Shown one piece after another: positions 27,053 to 36,009 of a stretch of 64,000 nucleotides of DNA; positions within the stretch are counted from its first letter, which is position 1; each line of letters starts with the position of its first letter. The stretch comes from Desulfobacterales bacterium (GTDB taxonomy: Bacteria; Desulfobacterota; Desulfobacteria; Desulfobacterales; JAQWFD01), in NCBI GenBank assembly GCA_028704555.1, contig JAQWFD010000016.1:1-64000 (forward strand), given 5' to 3'. The position numbers were made by a program, and so were the translations under genes. The notes under the pieces were generated by a model. The model searched no databases and was not told where the DNA came from. It saw only the letters and a list, made by a program, of their open reading frames with translations.

Positions 27053-27214
27053 TAAGGGCTCGCTCAGAAATAAGTTCGCAATTTTAAATGTTGAGGCGCC
27101 TGTCTGGCAAGACACGAAAGTGCAGGAATATCAAGCATATTCCGAGCTTTCGTAACGCAGCCAGGCAGGATGCATCGGCGCTTAAAATGGGAAGTTATTT
27201 TTGAGTGAGCCCTA
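27053..27214. mobile_element. Palindromic element (family C) upstream of tatD
   Basis: 162 bp. Left end TAAGGGCTCGCTCAGAAATA and right end …TATTTTTGAGTGAGCCCTAA are imperfect inverted repeats that extend inward (AATTTTAAATG… against …GCGCTTAAAATGG). It is non-coding. Its TAAGGGC ends resemble family B, so the two may be distant relatives. Confidence 0.65.
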
Positions 27215-27325
27215 AGGGCCGGCGCAAATTGCCAGTTTCCTGGCTCCGGAATGCCGGTTTCTGGCATCATAACATAAGGATGCGATACAGGGTTGTCCAT
27301 ACGGCAATCGTATTATTGAAAAGCA

Positions 27326-27489
27326 GGGCTTGATCATAACTGCGGCCATATTCTCTTACGTGTAGTTTCGAAGTCCCGGCCGTTGCCGGCGTACGACATG
27401 GCCCCGGCATCCCCCCGTATCGTGCTGGAGAAGCCGGCAACGGGCGGGACGGACTCCGTGACATTGCAGCCGCAGTTATGATCAAGTCC
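27326..27489. mobile_element. Palindromic MITE-like element (family A), long copy
   Basis: 164 bp. Ends GGGCTTGATCATAACTGCGG and CCGCAGTTATGATCAAGTCC are inverted. The inner halves also pair (GTCCCGGCCGTTGCCGGC with GCCGGCAACGGGCGGGAC), so the whole element can fold into one long hairpin. The flanks AAAAGCA / TGCTTTT extend the palindrome. Its closest relative is at 34153. Confidence 0.8.
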
Positions 27490-27499
27490 TGCTTTTCAT

Positions 27500-28059
27500 T
27501 AATTTCAGACTCCAGCGACAGAGTAATATCTAAAAGACCTCCTGATGCCCCATTGTACTTGTTAATACAAGTGAGCAAGCATACTTCAGCAGGAGTTTCC
27601 GTACGGAGCCCGGGAAACGAAACCCGGCTATCGCCTTGCGTTTCATATGCGATTTATTTTAAGAATGTTATTCGATATCAGTATATTATGAACGCTGGCT
27701 CAGGTGCCATGAAATTTGGCAGCGGGCCTGAAATGGCTGTTTTTCCCATAACCGTTAGATTCAAGCGTTGATTCTCAAAATACTTCATGGGATTCAGTTA
27801 AAGGCCCCATCTTTTTTTTTGAACAGCATAACTTGTTTTAGAATAAACAATAGTTCATTTAACCCGATTTAATGAATATTATTCATTAAAAGTTGAAATC
27901 CGAATCTGCCGGTAAGGCCCGTCTTTATACGTTCCGGGCGGTTGTCTTCCTGATATTGAATGATACTGATGGGTTTTCCATCAGTATCTAACCTGTCGAG
28001 AAAGCCAAAGGGTCCGCATCCGGCATACGGGGTTTAACATTGAATTCCTATAATATCAA
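27500..28059. other. Non-coding region before the nfnAB promoter
   Basis: No convincing gene on either strand in about 560 bases. Only short hairpins (for example CTTGTTAATACAAG, about 27557-27570) are seen. Confidence 0.5.
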
Positions 28060-28105
28060 TATTTGGGGTTGACTAAATATCGTATTTGGGGTTGACTAAA
28101 TATCG
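28060..28105 (+). promoter_or_regulatory. Two perfect 23-bp tandem repeats upstream of nfnA
   Basis: TATTTGGGGTTGACTAAATA plus TCG occurs twice back to back (28060-28082 and 28083-28105). Each contains TTGACT. The second TTGACT (28092-28097) is 17 bases from TAATGC (28115-28120), a plausible promoter. The repeat could be a duplicated -35 region or a pair of regulator sites. A second imperfect direct repeat follows (CAAGTTATCAGTTAAT / CAACTTATCAGTAAAT, 28123-28156). Confidence 0.65.
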
Positions 28106-28252
28106 TTTGATTGGTAATGCAACAAGTTATCAGTTAATAACAACTTATCAGTAAATATCATAGGAGGAGATCAAAAAAGGATAATTCCTGTCTAGGAGAA
28201 GTACTGCAGGTATTTTTAACATAGTATATTAATTATACTCCGGAGGTTAGAC

Positions 28253-29083
28253 ATGTTTAAAATTGTAAATCGGCAAGAAATGGCAGAAGGTACTATAATT
28301 CTGAACGAAATCGAAGCCCCTTTGATCGCGAAGAAGGCACAGCCCGGCCAGTTTGTAATCCTGAGAGCCAATGAAACCGGCGAGCGCATTCCTTTGACGA
28401 TGGCAGATTCTGACCCTGAAAAAGGGACCATCACGATTGTTTACATGGTGGTTGGAAAATCCACTGCGCTGTTCAGGGACATGAAAGTCGGCGAAGGCTA
28501 TCTGGACATCATCGGTCCTCTGGGAAAACCGACCCATCTCGAAAAACTGGGCAAGGTCGTGTGCGTTGGCGGTGGTACCGGTGTGGCTGTACTGCACCCC
28601 ATTACCCGAGGTCTCAAGGAAATCGGCAACGATGTAACCTGCATTATCGGCGCAAAGAGCAAGAATCTGTTGATCCTGGAAGAAAAGATGAAAGCCGCAT
28701 CCCATGATCTTCGCGTTTGTACGGATGATGGTTCCTACGGCCATCCCGGTTTTGTAACCGAGCAGCTGAAGGACGTTCTGGAAAACAACAAGGACATTAA
28801 ACTTTGTGTGGCCATCGGTCCTGTCCCGATGATGAAATTTTGCTCATTGATGACAAAAAAATACAATGTGCCGACCATGGTCAGCCTGAATCCGATCATG
28901 GTTGATGGAACCGGGATGTGCGGCGGTTGCCGCGTGACGGTCGGCGGCAAAACCAAATTTGCATGCGTTGACGGTCCCGAATTCGATGGCCATCAGGTTG
29001 ACTATGATGAGCTGTTCAAACGTCTTGCATCCTATTTTCCGGAAGAAAAAAAGTGTATGGATGAATATTGCCGTCTTGCATAA
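28253..29083 (+). CDS. nfnA: NfnAB subunit A: FAD / [2Fe-2S] NADH-binding subunit
   Basis: Small subunit of the electron-bifurcating NADH-dependent ferredoxin:NADP+ oxidoreductase, of the dihydroorotate dehydrogenase electron-transfer (PyrK-like) family. It has an N-terminal FAD domain (PGQFVILRANETGERIPLTM), an NAD domain starting VCVGGGTGVAVLHPI, and a C-terminal [2Fe-2S] site GMCGGCRVTVGGKTKFACVDGPEFDG. Length is 276 residues. CGGAGG precedes the ATG. nfnB follows after 92 bases. The enzyme balances NADH, NADPH and reduced ferredoxin in anaerobes. A sulfide dehydrogenase annotation is the older name for the same pair. Confidence 0.94.
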   Translation: MFKIVNRQEMAEGTIILNEIEAPLIAKKAQPGQFVILRANETGERIPLTMADSDPEKGTITIVYMVVGKSTALFRDMKVGEGYLDIIGPLGKPTHLEKLGKVVCVGGGTGVAVLHPITRGLKEIGNDVTCIIGAKSKNLLILEEKMKAASHDLRVCTDDGSYGHPGFVTEQLKDVLENNKDIKLCVAIGPVPMMKFCSLMTKKYNVPTMVSLNPIMVDGTGMCGGCRVTVGGKTKFACVDGPEFDGHQVDYDELFKRLASYFPEEKKCMDEYCRLA

Positions 29084-29175
29084 TTCCGGCAAATTTGAGG
29101 CGAAAGATTATAGACAGTTTATTTAAATGAATTGTTCATTAATGATTTAAACAGATACGTTTTTCGGAGGATATT

Positions 29176-30576
29176 ATGGCTAAACAAGAAGCGATACTCA
29201 GACAGCCCATGCCGGAGCAGGATCCAAAGGTACGCGCAAGGAATTTTGAAGAAGTTCCCACGGGTCAGAGCCCGGAAACGGCTATGAAAGAGGCTGAAAG
29301 ATGTCTGCAGTGTAAAAAACCGGCTTGCGTGGAAGGCTGCCCGGTGGGTGTTGATATTCCCGGTTTTATCGGGTTGATTAAAGAAGGAAAATTTACCGAA
29401 TCCATCAGCAAGATCTGGGAAAAGAACGCCCTGCCGGCCGTTTGCGGACGTGTTTGTCCCCAGGAGCTGCAGTGTGAAGGTCTGTGCATCCTCGGCAAAA
29501 AGGGTGCCCCGGTTGCCATCGGTAACCTGGAGCGTTTTGTCGCAGATTATGAACGAAAGAATCGCCTGGCTACGAAGCCTGCGAAAGCTGCGGCTACCGG
29601 AAAGAAAATTGCCGTTGTCGGTTCCGGTCCTTCAGGGTTGACCGTTGCCGCTGACCTTATTCTCAAGGGCCACGCGGTTACATTGTTTGAAGCCTTTCAT
29701 AAACCCGGCGGCGTTCTGGTTTATGGAATTCCTGAGTTCAGGCTTCCCAAAGAAATCGTTTTTTCAGAAGTGGACGGACTCAGTGCCCTGGGCGTTGACG
29801 TTCAGTGTGATGCGGTAGTTGGCAGAACCGTCAGTCTGGAAGAACTCTTTGAGCAGGGATATGACGCAATTTATCTGGGCGTTGGCGCAGGTCTGCCGAC
29901 TTTCCTCAACCTTCCCGGCGAGAATCTGATCGGTATCATGTCTGCCAATGAGTACCTGACCCGGTCCAACCTGATGAAAGCCTATCGGTTCCCGGAATAT
30001 GACACTCCGATCATCCGAGGGAAAAAGGTTGTCACGCTGGGCGGCGGAAACGTGGCCATGGATTCGGCCAGAACCGCTCTTCGTCTGGGTGCTGAGGAAT
30101 CCACTATCGTATATCGCCGTTCCAAAACAGAGCTTCCGGCAAGGGCTGCTGAAGTTCACCATGCTGAAGAAGAAGGCGTGAAATTCCATTTCCTGACAGC
30201 GCCGACCCAGTTCATGGGGGATGAAAAAGGTCGTTTGACTTCAATGGAAGGCCTTGTGATGGAGCTGGGCGAACCTGATGCATCCGGCAGGCGTCGTCCG
30301 ATACCGATTCCGGGTTCCGAGTTCACCATTGAATGTGACCTGGTTATCATCGCTGTCGGTGCCGGACCCAACCCGCTGCTGACGCGGTCTACCCCGGCGC
30401 TTGGATTGAACAAGTGGGGTTATATCAACGCTGACCTTGTGACCGGAAAGACCACCATGAAAGGTGTCTGGGCCGGCGGCGACATCGTTACCGGTGCCGC
30501 AACCGTTATTCTGGCCATGGGTGCCGGTCGTGGCGCGGCTGACTCCATCGATGATTATCTCGCACGCGGCTGGTAA
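29176..30576 (+). CDS. nfnB: NfnAB subunit B: NADPH-binding flavo-iron-sulfur subunit (GltD/GltA-like)
   Basis: 466 residues. The N-terminal part holds the Cys sets for two [4Fe-4S] clusters (CLQCKKPACVEGCP, CGRVCPQELQCEGLC). The FAD motif is VVGSGPSGLTVAADLI, and the NADPH domain has VVTLGGGNVAMDSARTALRLG. The end GVWAGGDIVTGAATVILAMGAGR binds FAD. Bifurcation occurs at the FAD of this subunit. It resembles glutamate synthase small subunit; adjacency to nfnA argues for NfnB. CGGAGG precedes the ATG, and a strong terminator follows. Confidence 0.94.
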   Translation: MAKQEAILRQPMPEQDPKVRARNFEEVPTGQSPETAMKEAERCLQCKKPACVEGCPVGVDIPGFIGLIKEGKFTESISKIWEKNALPAVCGRVCPQELQCEGLCILGKKGAPVAIGNLERFVADYERKNRLATKPAKAAATGKKIAVVGSGPSGLTVAADLILKGHAVTLFEAFHKPGGVLVYGIPEFRLPKEIVFSEVDGLSALGVDVQCDAVVGRTVSLEELFEQGYDAIYLGVGAGLPTFLNLPGENLIGIMSANEYLTRSNLMKAYRFPEYDTPIIRGKKVVTLGGGNVAMDSARTALRLGAEESTIVYRRSKTELPARAAEVHHAEEEGVKFHFLTAPTQFMGDEKGRLTSMEGLVMELGEPDASGRRRPIPIPGSEFTIECDLVIIAVGAGPNPLLTRSTPALGLNKWGYINADLVTGKTTMKGVWAGGDIVTGAATVILAMGAGRGAADSIDDYLARGW

Positions 30577-30610
30577 CCAATACCGCCGTTTGTAACCCGA
30601 TATAGATAAA

Positions 30611-30651
30611 AAAACCGGCTGGATTCATCATGGAATCCGGCCGGTTTTTTT
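30611..30651 (+). terminator. Terminator of nfnAB
   Basis: AAAACCGGCTGGATTC (30611-30626) pairs with GAATCCGGCCGGTTTT (30633-30648) with one mismatch, followed by T. It probably works in both directions, since the HD gene ends nearby on the other strand. Confidence 0.9.
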
Positions 30652-30711
30652 ATGAACAAGTTCAGCAGTCAGGATCTGAAGGCTATCGCGGAAAGCGCCA
30701 GGGGTGTCGTG

Positions 30712-31254
30712 TTATCCGAAAAGCGCCACCCACGACAGAAACGTTTCGACTTTTTCAGGGCCGAAGCGCTCAAGACCTGCAATGATTTCCATAACGGATT
30801 TTTCTCTTGCCGGCAGCTGTCCGTCTTTGGAAAAGAAATTATCTGCGTAGCAGACAATCTGCTCCTCGATGGACAGCGGCATCATGTCCCGGTCCGGCAG
30901 CGGAAGTTTCTGCTTCCTGATATCTCTGGCCGACAGGCCGGTGCCGATATGACGTTCACAGACGAGAGCGTGGCGGAAAAGGCCCCTGCTTTCCAGAAAC
31001 ATTCTGCCCAGATAACCGTGACAGATATAGGGGTGGTCTCCGGAGCAGCCAAGCGAGGGTGCATCGGTGAAGCAGATGCCGATATCGTGAAGAAAGGCGG
31101 CTTCCTTGATAAACCCAAGATCCGGATTGAGGTATCTCACATTGGCGGCGGCTTCAAGCGCTTTTTCGGCAACATGCTGCCCGTGGTCTGTCAGCAACGC
31201 ATACGACCGGGAATCCGGTCGGTAACAGGCTTTGATAATTTCGATGTAATCCAT
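30712..31254 (-). CDS. HD-domain phosphohydrolase-like protein
   Basis: 180 residues. The HD signature is HGQHV…FLHDIGICF, followed by HPYICHGYLG, ERHIGTG and IVCYADNFFS, matching the H…HD…H…H…D metal set of the uncharacterised HDIG subgroup. The substrate is unknown. Its ATG follows the prfB stop directly (TGA then ATG), so translation is probably coupled and it is the third gene of lnt-prfB-HD. Confidence 0.85.
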   Translation of the reverse strand: MDYIEIIKACYRPDSRSYALLTDHGQHVAEKALEAAANVRYLNPDLGFIKEAAFLHDIGICFTDAPSLGCSGDHPYICHGYLGRMFLESRGLFRHALVCERHIGTGLSARDIRKQKLPLPDRDMMPLSIEEQIVCYADNFFSKDGQLPAREKSVMEIIAGLERFGPEKVETFLSWVALFG

Positions 31255-32353
31255 TCAGTGTTTTCCCGACAGCAGCATTCCCTCAATAAAAGGATCAATG
31301 GCGCCGTCTAAAACCGCATTGACGTTTCCGATTTCGATATTGGTGCGATGGTCTTTGGCCATCTGATAGGGGTGAAGAACATAGGAACGAATCTGATTGC
31401 CCCAGGCGATATCGGATTTGCTGTCATGGATCTGTTGCATCTTGTCGTCCTGCTTTTGCTTTTCATGCTGATACAGCCGGGCGTTGAGTACTTTCATTGC
31501 AAGATCCTTGTTTCGGTGCTGGGACTTTTCCTGCTGGCACTGAACCACGATTCCTGTGGGCAGATGGGTGATGCGTATCGCACTGCTGGTCTTGTTGACG
31601 TGCTGTCCCCCGGCCCCGCTGGCCCTGAAAACATCGATTCGAAGATCCTTTTCTTCAATGTCGATAACGATTTCCTCGTCGAGTTCCGGGTATACAAATA
31701 CCGCTGCAAACGATGTATGGCGCTTTCCGCTGGCATTGAACGGCGAGATACGGACCAGCCGGTGGATTCCGACTTCGGCTTTTAAATAACCATATGCGTA
31801 GGGGCCGCTGGCCGTGAAGGTCACGCTTTTGATTCCGGCTTCATCGCCCGGCTGAAAATCGATGAGTTCGATTTTAAATCCTCTGCGTTCGACCCATCGC
31901 AAATACATCCGGTAAAGCATCTCTGCCCAATCCTGTGCCTCTGTGCCGCCAGCGCCGGCATTGATGGAGACAATCGCATTGTTGGCATCATTTTCGCCGC
32001 TCAGCATCAGGTCAAGAGACATTTTCCTGATTCGCCGGTCAATATCCTCAAGCTGACCGGTCACCTCTTGCACGGCTTCTGAATTTGACTCATCCAGCGC
32101 CAGTTCCAGAAGAATGCCGGTTTCCTCAAGGTCATTGACAATGTGCCGGAAGGTGTCGACCTGGTCGGTCAGGACGGTTCGTTCTTTTAAGATGGCTTTT
32201 GTGGCTTCGGGATTATCCCAGAAATCTGTTCTGGAGATCTGTGCTTCAATTTCTTTTAGCCGTTTTTCCTTGTCGGCAAGGTCAAAGGCAGCCTTTCAAT
32301 GGTTCAATTTTTCGATACAGATCTTTAATGGTTTGTTTTAATTCCAACGACAT
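31255..32353 (-). CDS. prfB: Peptide chain release factor 2, with +1 programmed frameshift
   Basis: RF2 terminates translation at UGA and UAA. From ATG 32353, 23 codons (MSLELKQTIKDLYRKI…) run to CTT TGA C, where TGA (32284-32282) is codon 24. A +1 shift at CTT gives GAC CTT GCC…, after which the frame is open to TGA at 31257. This is the classic prfB autoregulatory frameshift, with an AAGG a few bases before the slippery CTT. The product is about 365 residues, full length. SPF (RISPFNASG) reads the stop and GGQ (GAGGQHVNK) triggers hydrolysis. An annotation that starts at 32073 would lose the N-terminal domain. It lies about 30 bases after lnt. Confidence 0.96.
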
Positions 32354-32382
32354 AGTAACCTCCCCAACGGTTATAAACCGAT

Positions 32383-33966
32383 CTATGAATGATTCAATTT
32401 GATTCGTTTGCTGTAATTTTCAGGGAAAAATAGATACCAGATTCCAAAAATAACTGCAACTGCTACGCAGGTTTTAGCAAAGATATCTCCATACCGGGTA
32501 TAAAATGTTTTTAATTCCATAACTGCCACCGGGCGGGTAAGGGCTTTTTCTTCAAATAAAGCCGTAGATCCGGTAATCCGCCCTAATGGATCAATAAAGC
32601 CGCTGATCCCCGTATTTGCTGATCTGACAAGAAAGCGTTTGTTTTCAATTGCTCTGAAAATGGCCATCGAAAAATGCTGCCGGGGTGCGGCCGTTCTTCC
32701 AAACCATGCATCGTTGGTAATGTTCACCAGAAAACCGGCGTTGTTCAAGACAGCGGCTCTGGCCAGATCCGGGAAAATGATTTCATAGCAGATTTGAACG
32801 CCTAATTGCGTATCCTTCATGGAGAGGGTGCCGCCTGCGGTTCCCTGCCTGAAATCACCCGCCGCCTGAACCATTTTACCGATAAACGGCAGCCATTTAT
32901 TTAAAGGGACATACTCTCCAAAAGGAACCAGATGCGCTTTGTCGTATTTTCCCGTGATGGCACCATTCGAGTTTATAAGATAAGCACTGTTGTAGTATTC
33001 GACAATTTTTTTTTGAACGAATGAGGGACTTCCGATCAGAAAACAGGTGCCGGCGGATTGAATAGCGCTTTGCACAAGTCTGCCCAGAGCGCTGTTTTGT
33101 TGATAATAAAAGGGTGTGGCCGTTTCCGGCCAGACGATCAGCTCCGGTTTGTCCGGACCGGCCGGTAGGGAAAGTCGAATATATTTTTCTGTTGTCCGCT
33201 GTTGAAAGGCCGGGTCCCATTTAATGGATTGATCCACATTGCCCTGTACGATCATGGCCAGGCAGGTCGGTGCAGTACGAAGTTGATCGTCAACGGATTG
33301 GATGCGCCATGTTCCATACGACCAGGATGCGCCTGCAGCCAGAATCAGTACGGCCGCTGCCGTTGATGCCAGTGTGGGTGAAATCCGATGCCCCCCCCAC
33401 GCGCTTTTGTTGACATAAAGCAATAATATCAGAAAGGCGGCATTGGCCAGTGCGATCAGAAACGATACACCGTAAACGCCGAATATGTCCGCCATCTGTA
33501 TGATCGACAGCTGCTGATACTGGCTGTATCCCAGCAGTTCCCAGGGAAGGCCCGTCAGGAGAAAAGTGCGGATATATTCCAGTGCGGTCCATAACGCCGG
33601 GGATAAAAGCAGCAGCCGCATCGGGGAAGCGCATAATGATGTCAGGAGCATTGAAAAAAAGGCGATGTAAGTCGCCAGCCAGGCCGCCAGGAGAAAAAGA
33701 ACAGGGATGCTCAGCAACCAGGGCAGCTGACCATAGGTATGCATGGTATACGCGAGCCAGTACATCAATGTCAGATAGTGGGTCAGTCCGGCAATAAAAC
33801 CCATTCGGAAACCTGCCCCCGGACGAAGCTGGCTTGATCCATAGAGCAGGGGGATGAGCGCAAACCAGGCAAGCCATGTCATCGAGATGCCCGGAAACGA
33901 TGCGGTCAGCATCAATCCGGACAGCATTGCACATATAAGGGGGTTAACGTTTGTATGTCGGGGCAT
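32383..33966 (-). CDS. lnt: Apolipoprotein N-acyltransferase
   Basis: Inner-membrane enzyme that adds the third acyl chain to lipoproteins. The N-terminal half has several membrane helices (LICAMLSGLMLTASFPG, WLLSIPVLFLLAAWLATYIAFF). The C-terminal nitrilase domain holds the triad Glu (VWPETATPF), Lys (YDKAHLVPFGEYVP) and Cys (GVQICYEIIFPDL). The open frame extends to a TTG at 34041, but MPRHTNVNPL (ATG 33966) is the more natural start; neither has a strong ribosome site. About 527 residues, normal. Confidence 0.93.
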   Translation of the reverse strand: MPRHTNVNPLICAMLSGLMLTASFPGISMTWLAWFALIPLLYGSSQLRPGAGFRMGFIAGLTHYLTLMYWLAYTMHTYGQLPWLLSIPVLFLLAAWLATYIAFFSMLLTSLCASPMRLLLLSPALWTALEYIRTFLLTGLPWELLGYSQYQQLSIIQMADIFGVYGVSFLIALANAAFLILLLYVNKSAWGGHRISPTLASTAAAVLILAAGASWSYGTWRIQSVDDQLRTAPTCLAMIVQGNVDQSIKWDPAFQQRTTEKYIRLSLPAGPDKPELIVWPETATPFYYQQNSALGRLVQSAIQSAGTCFLIGSPSFVQKKIVEYYNSAYLINSNGAITGKYDKAHLVPFGEYVPLNKWLPFIGKMVQAAGDFRQGTAGGTLSMKDTQLGVQICYEIIFPDLARAAVLNNAGFLVNITNDAWFGRTAAPRQHFSMAIFRAIENKRFLVRSANTGISGFIDPLGRITGSTALFEEKALTRPVAVMELKTFYTRYGDIFAKTCVAVAVIFGIWYLFFPENYSKRIKLNHS

Positions 33967-34152
33967 GAGATGCATATCTAATTCATATAAAAACCCGCAT
34001 ATTTGCAGGAGTGCAGGCAATACCTGTATAAACAGGGCCAAATGGAAAACAGTTATTCGAGTAAATTAACATCGAAATATTTTCTGTCAATGGAAAAGCG
34101 TGGGGGTGGATAAAAACAGCAACGCTGGAAAAATGGGGCGGAACAGGAAACA

Positions 34153-34297
34153 GGGCTTGGTCATGATTTCGGCCATATTTTGCTGTCCGAAGACTTGAAG
34201 TCCCGTCCGTTGCCGGCATCCCCCGGATCGTGCTGGAGAAGCCGGCAATGGGCGGGACGGACCCCGTGACATTGTGGCCGCAGTTGTGATCAAGCCC
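34153..34297. mobile_element. Palindromic MITE-like element (family A), long copy
   Basis: 145 bp. Ends GGGCTTGGTCATGATTTCGG and CCGCAGTTGTGATCAAGCCC. Inner halves pair (GTCCCGTCCGTTGCCGGC with GCCGGCAATGGGCGGGAC). It is about 85 per cent alike by eye to the 27326 copy. No target duplication is obvious. Confidence 0.78.
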
Positions 34298-34444
34298 AAA
34301 TTCTACGCCCCGCTGTTTCATAATAAGCAAGGTCCGCAAAGATTTTATTTTTTGGTGCCGTTGCACAAAATTTTTTATTGACAGAAGAGAAATTGCGGTT
34401 GTTTACTTGTAAAGTAAATGTTGCAACAAAATGAAGGTGGCCCT

Positions 34445-34564
34445 GTGTCGATCTACGAATATGAACACACGGAAACGGAATGTTTTCTTGGGAAGATGTT
34501 TGAGGTGATGCAACGCATGAGTGACGAGCCCCTGAAACGGGAAAAACCGGCCTGTGTTTCGTGA
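34445..34564 (+). pseudogene. Truncated FmdB-like zinc-ribbon protein
   Basis: A GTG start with GAAGGTGG upstream, then 39 codons: MSIYEYEHTE…FEVMQRMSDEPLK. This resembles the start of FmdB-family small regulators (PIYEYE…FE…Q.M.DEPL.CP.C). Where the ribbon cysteines should follow, it reads KREKPACVS then stops, so the CPxC knuckle is lost. It is probably a remnant. Confidence 0.5.
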
Positions 34565-35054
34565 TCAGCCTCATCATTGCCAGGTTTCAGCAAAACGATC
34601 AGCGACTGATCCTGCCTGATTATCACTGTTTGCAGCCGGTATTCCATCATATTAAGCGTTTCAGAAACAGAACTTGACACATCATTAAAAATGATTAATT
34701 TATCTATTTTATAAAATTCTCCGATAGCTTCTTCAGGCCGGCTGATTTTTTGACCTCAACCCAGGCATCAGGGGCAACTTGAATGTTGCCTCAGGTCGCT
34801 CATTCAAATATAATCATTACCAATGTTGAATTGCCTCGACTTTTTTCATGGGTTTGTGAAATGCAACAGGTATTTCCACGGATAAAATTTTTGCCCCCCC
34901 CTGGAATTGAAAAATCATCGGATTTTCGTTTGGATGCTATGGAGTTTTACGCAATAGATTCACAGCCGTTTTTTTAATTGATGAATCGGAGCAGAACCGC
35001 TATCCGGATCGGAATTGTTCGGGCATTGAGGTAACTAATAAAGGAGATGCAGGC
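34565..35054. other. Non-coding region before the ABC operon
   Basis: No supported gene. A short inverted repeat (GGGCAAC…GTTGCCT, about 34770-34790) is seen. A GGAGA ribosome site for the ABC gene lies at its end. Confidence 0.45.
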
Positions 35055-36008
35055 ATGATTCATATTGAAAACCTGACCAAATACTACGATGATTTCTGCG
35101 CGGTGGATCAGATCAGTCTTCATATTAAACGAGGAGAAGTTCTGGGACTTCTTGGGCCGAACGGTGCCGGTAAAACCACCGTCCTTCGGATGCTTACGGG
35201 ATACTTTCTGCCTTCATCGGGAAGTATCCTGATCAATGAATATGCCATCGATGAAAACCCGATGGAGATTAAAAAGCTGATCGGATATCTGCCGGAATCC
35301 GCGCCGCTTTATCAGGATATGCTGGTGTTTGATTATCTGGATTACGTGGCTAAAATCCGGGGGCTTGAAAAGGATGAGCGAACGTCCAGAGTCCGTCATC
35401 TTGTCGGGCTCTGCGGACTGAATGGCATTATGCACAAAACGGTAGGAGAGCTTTCGAAAGGATTGAAACAGCGGGTGGGACTGGCGCATGCCATGATGAG
35501 TGATCCGGAGATTCTGGTGCTCGATGAGCCGACTTCGGGCCTGGATCCGAATCAGATCGTTGAAATTCGGGAAATTATCCGCCAGATCGGCAGGGAAAAA
35601 ACCGTCATTCTCTCGACGCACATCCTCAGTGAAGCAGAAGCCACCTGTGACAGGATCGTGATCATCAACAACGGGCAGATTGTGGCGGACGGTACCACGG
35701 AGATGTTGAGGCAATCGCTTGGACCCGAAAAAATTATCCATCTGTCTCTGCTCAACGCCCGGATGTCATCGGTGGAGGATGAACTTGGGGCCATTGAAGG
35801 GGTCAACCGGATTGAAGCCATAGATGAGTTTAATGGCGAATCCGGTGGTAGCGGCCCGCTGAATGTAAGGCTTTTCTGCTCTGATTCAGGAACGTTGAGA
35901 CAAAAAATTTATGAACGGATCAAGGGCACCGACTGGATACTGATAGAATACTATCAGGAAACCAAAACGCTTGAAAACATATTCCGGGAACTGACCAAGG
36001 AGAACTGA
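35055..36008 (+). CDS. ABC transporter ATP-binding protein (Gld-type exporter)
   Basis: 317 residues. Walker A GPNGAGKTT, signature LSKGLKQRVGLAHAM, Walker B EILVLDEPTSGLDP, and H-loop ILSTHILSE are all intact. A C-terminal extension of about 100 residues (HLSLLNARMSSVEDEL…) is typical of the CcmA/GldA-type exporters. It is the first gene of a four-gene operon: ATPase, permease, Gldg, DUF4340. The cargo is unknown. It ends 1 base before the permease start, so they are coupled. Confidence 0.93.
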   Translation: MIHIENLTKYYDDFCAVDQISLHIKRGEVLGLLGPNGAGKTTVLRMLTGYFLPSSGSILINEYAIDENPMEIKKLIGYLPESAPLYQDMLVFDYLDYVAKIRGLEKDERTSRVRHLVGLCGLNGIMHKTVGELSKGLKQRVGLAHAMMSDPEILVLDEPTSGLDPNQIVEIREIIRQIGREKTVILSTHILSEAEATCDRIVIINNGQIVADGTTEMLRQSLGPEKIIHLSLLNARMSSVEDELGAIEGVNRIEAIDEFNGESGGSGPLNVRLFCSDSGTLRQKIYERIKGTDWILIEYYQETKTLENIFRELTKEN

Positions 36009-36009
36009 T

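Noticed and set aside
34783-34977. 64-codon frame before the ABC operon
   Set aside because: No ribosome site and no recognisable motif. It may be a decayed gene end, but nothing supports it.
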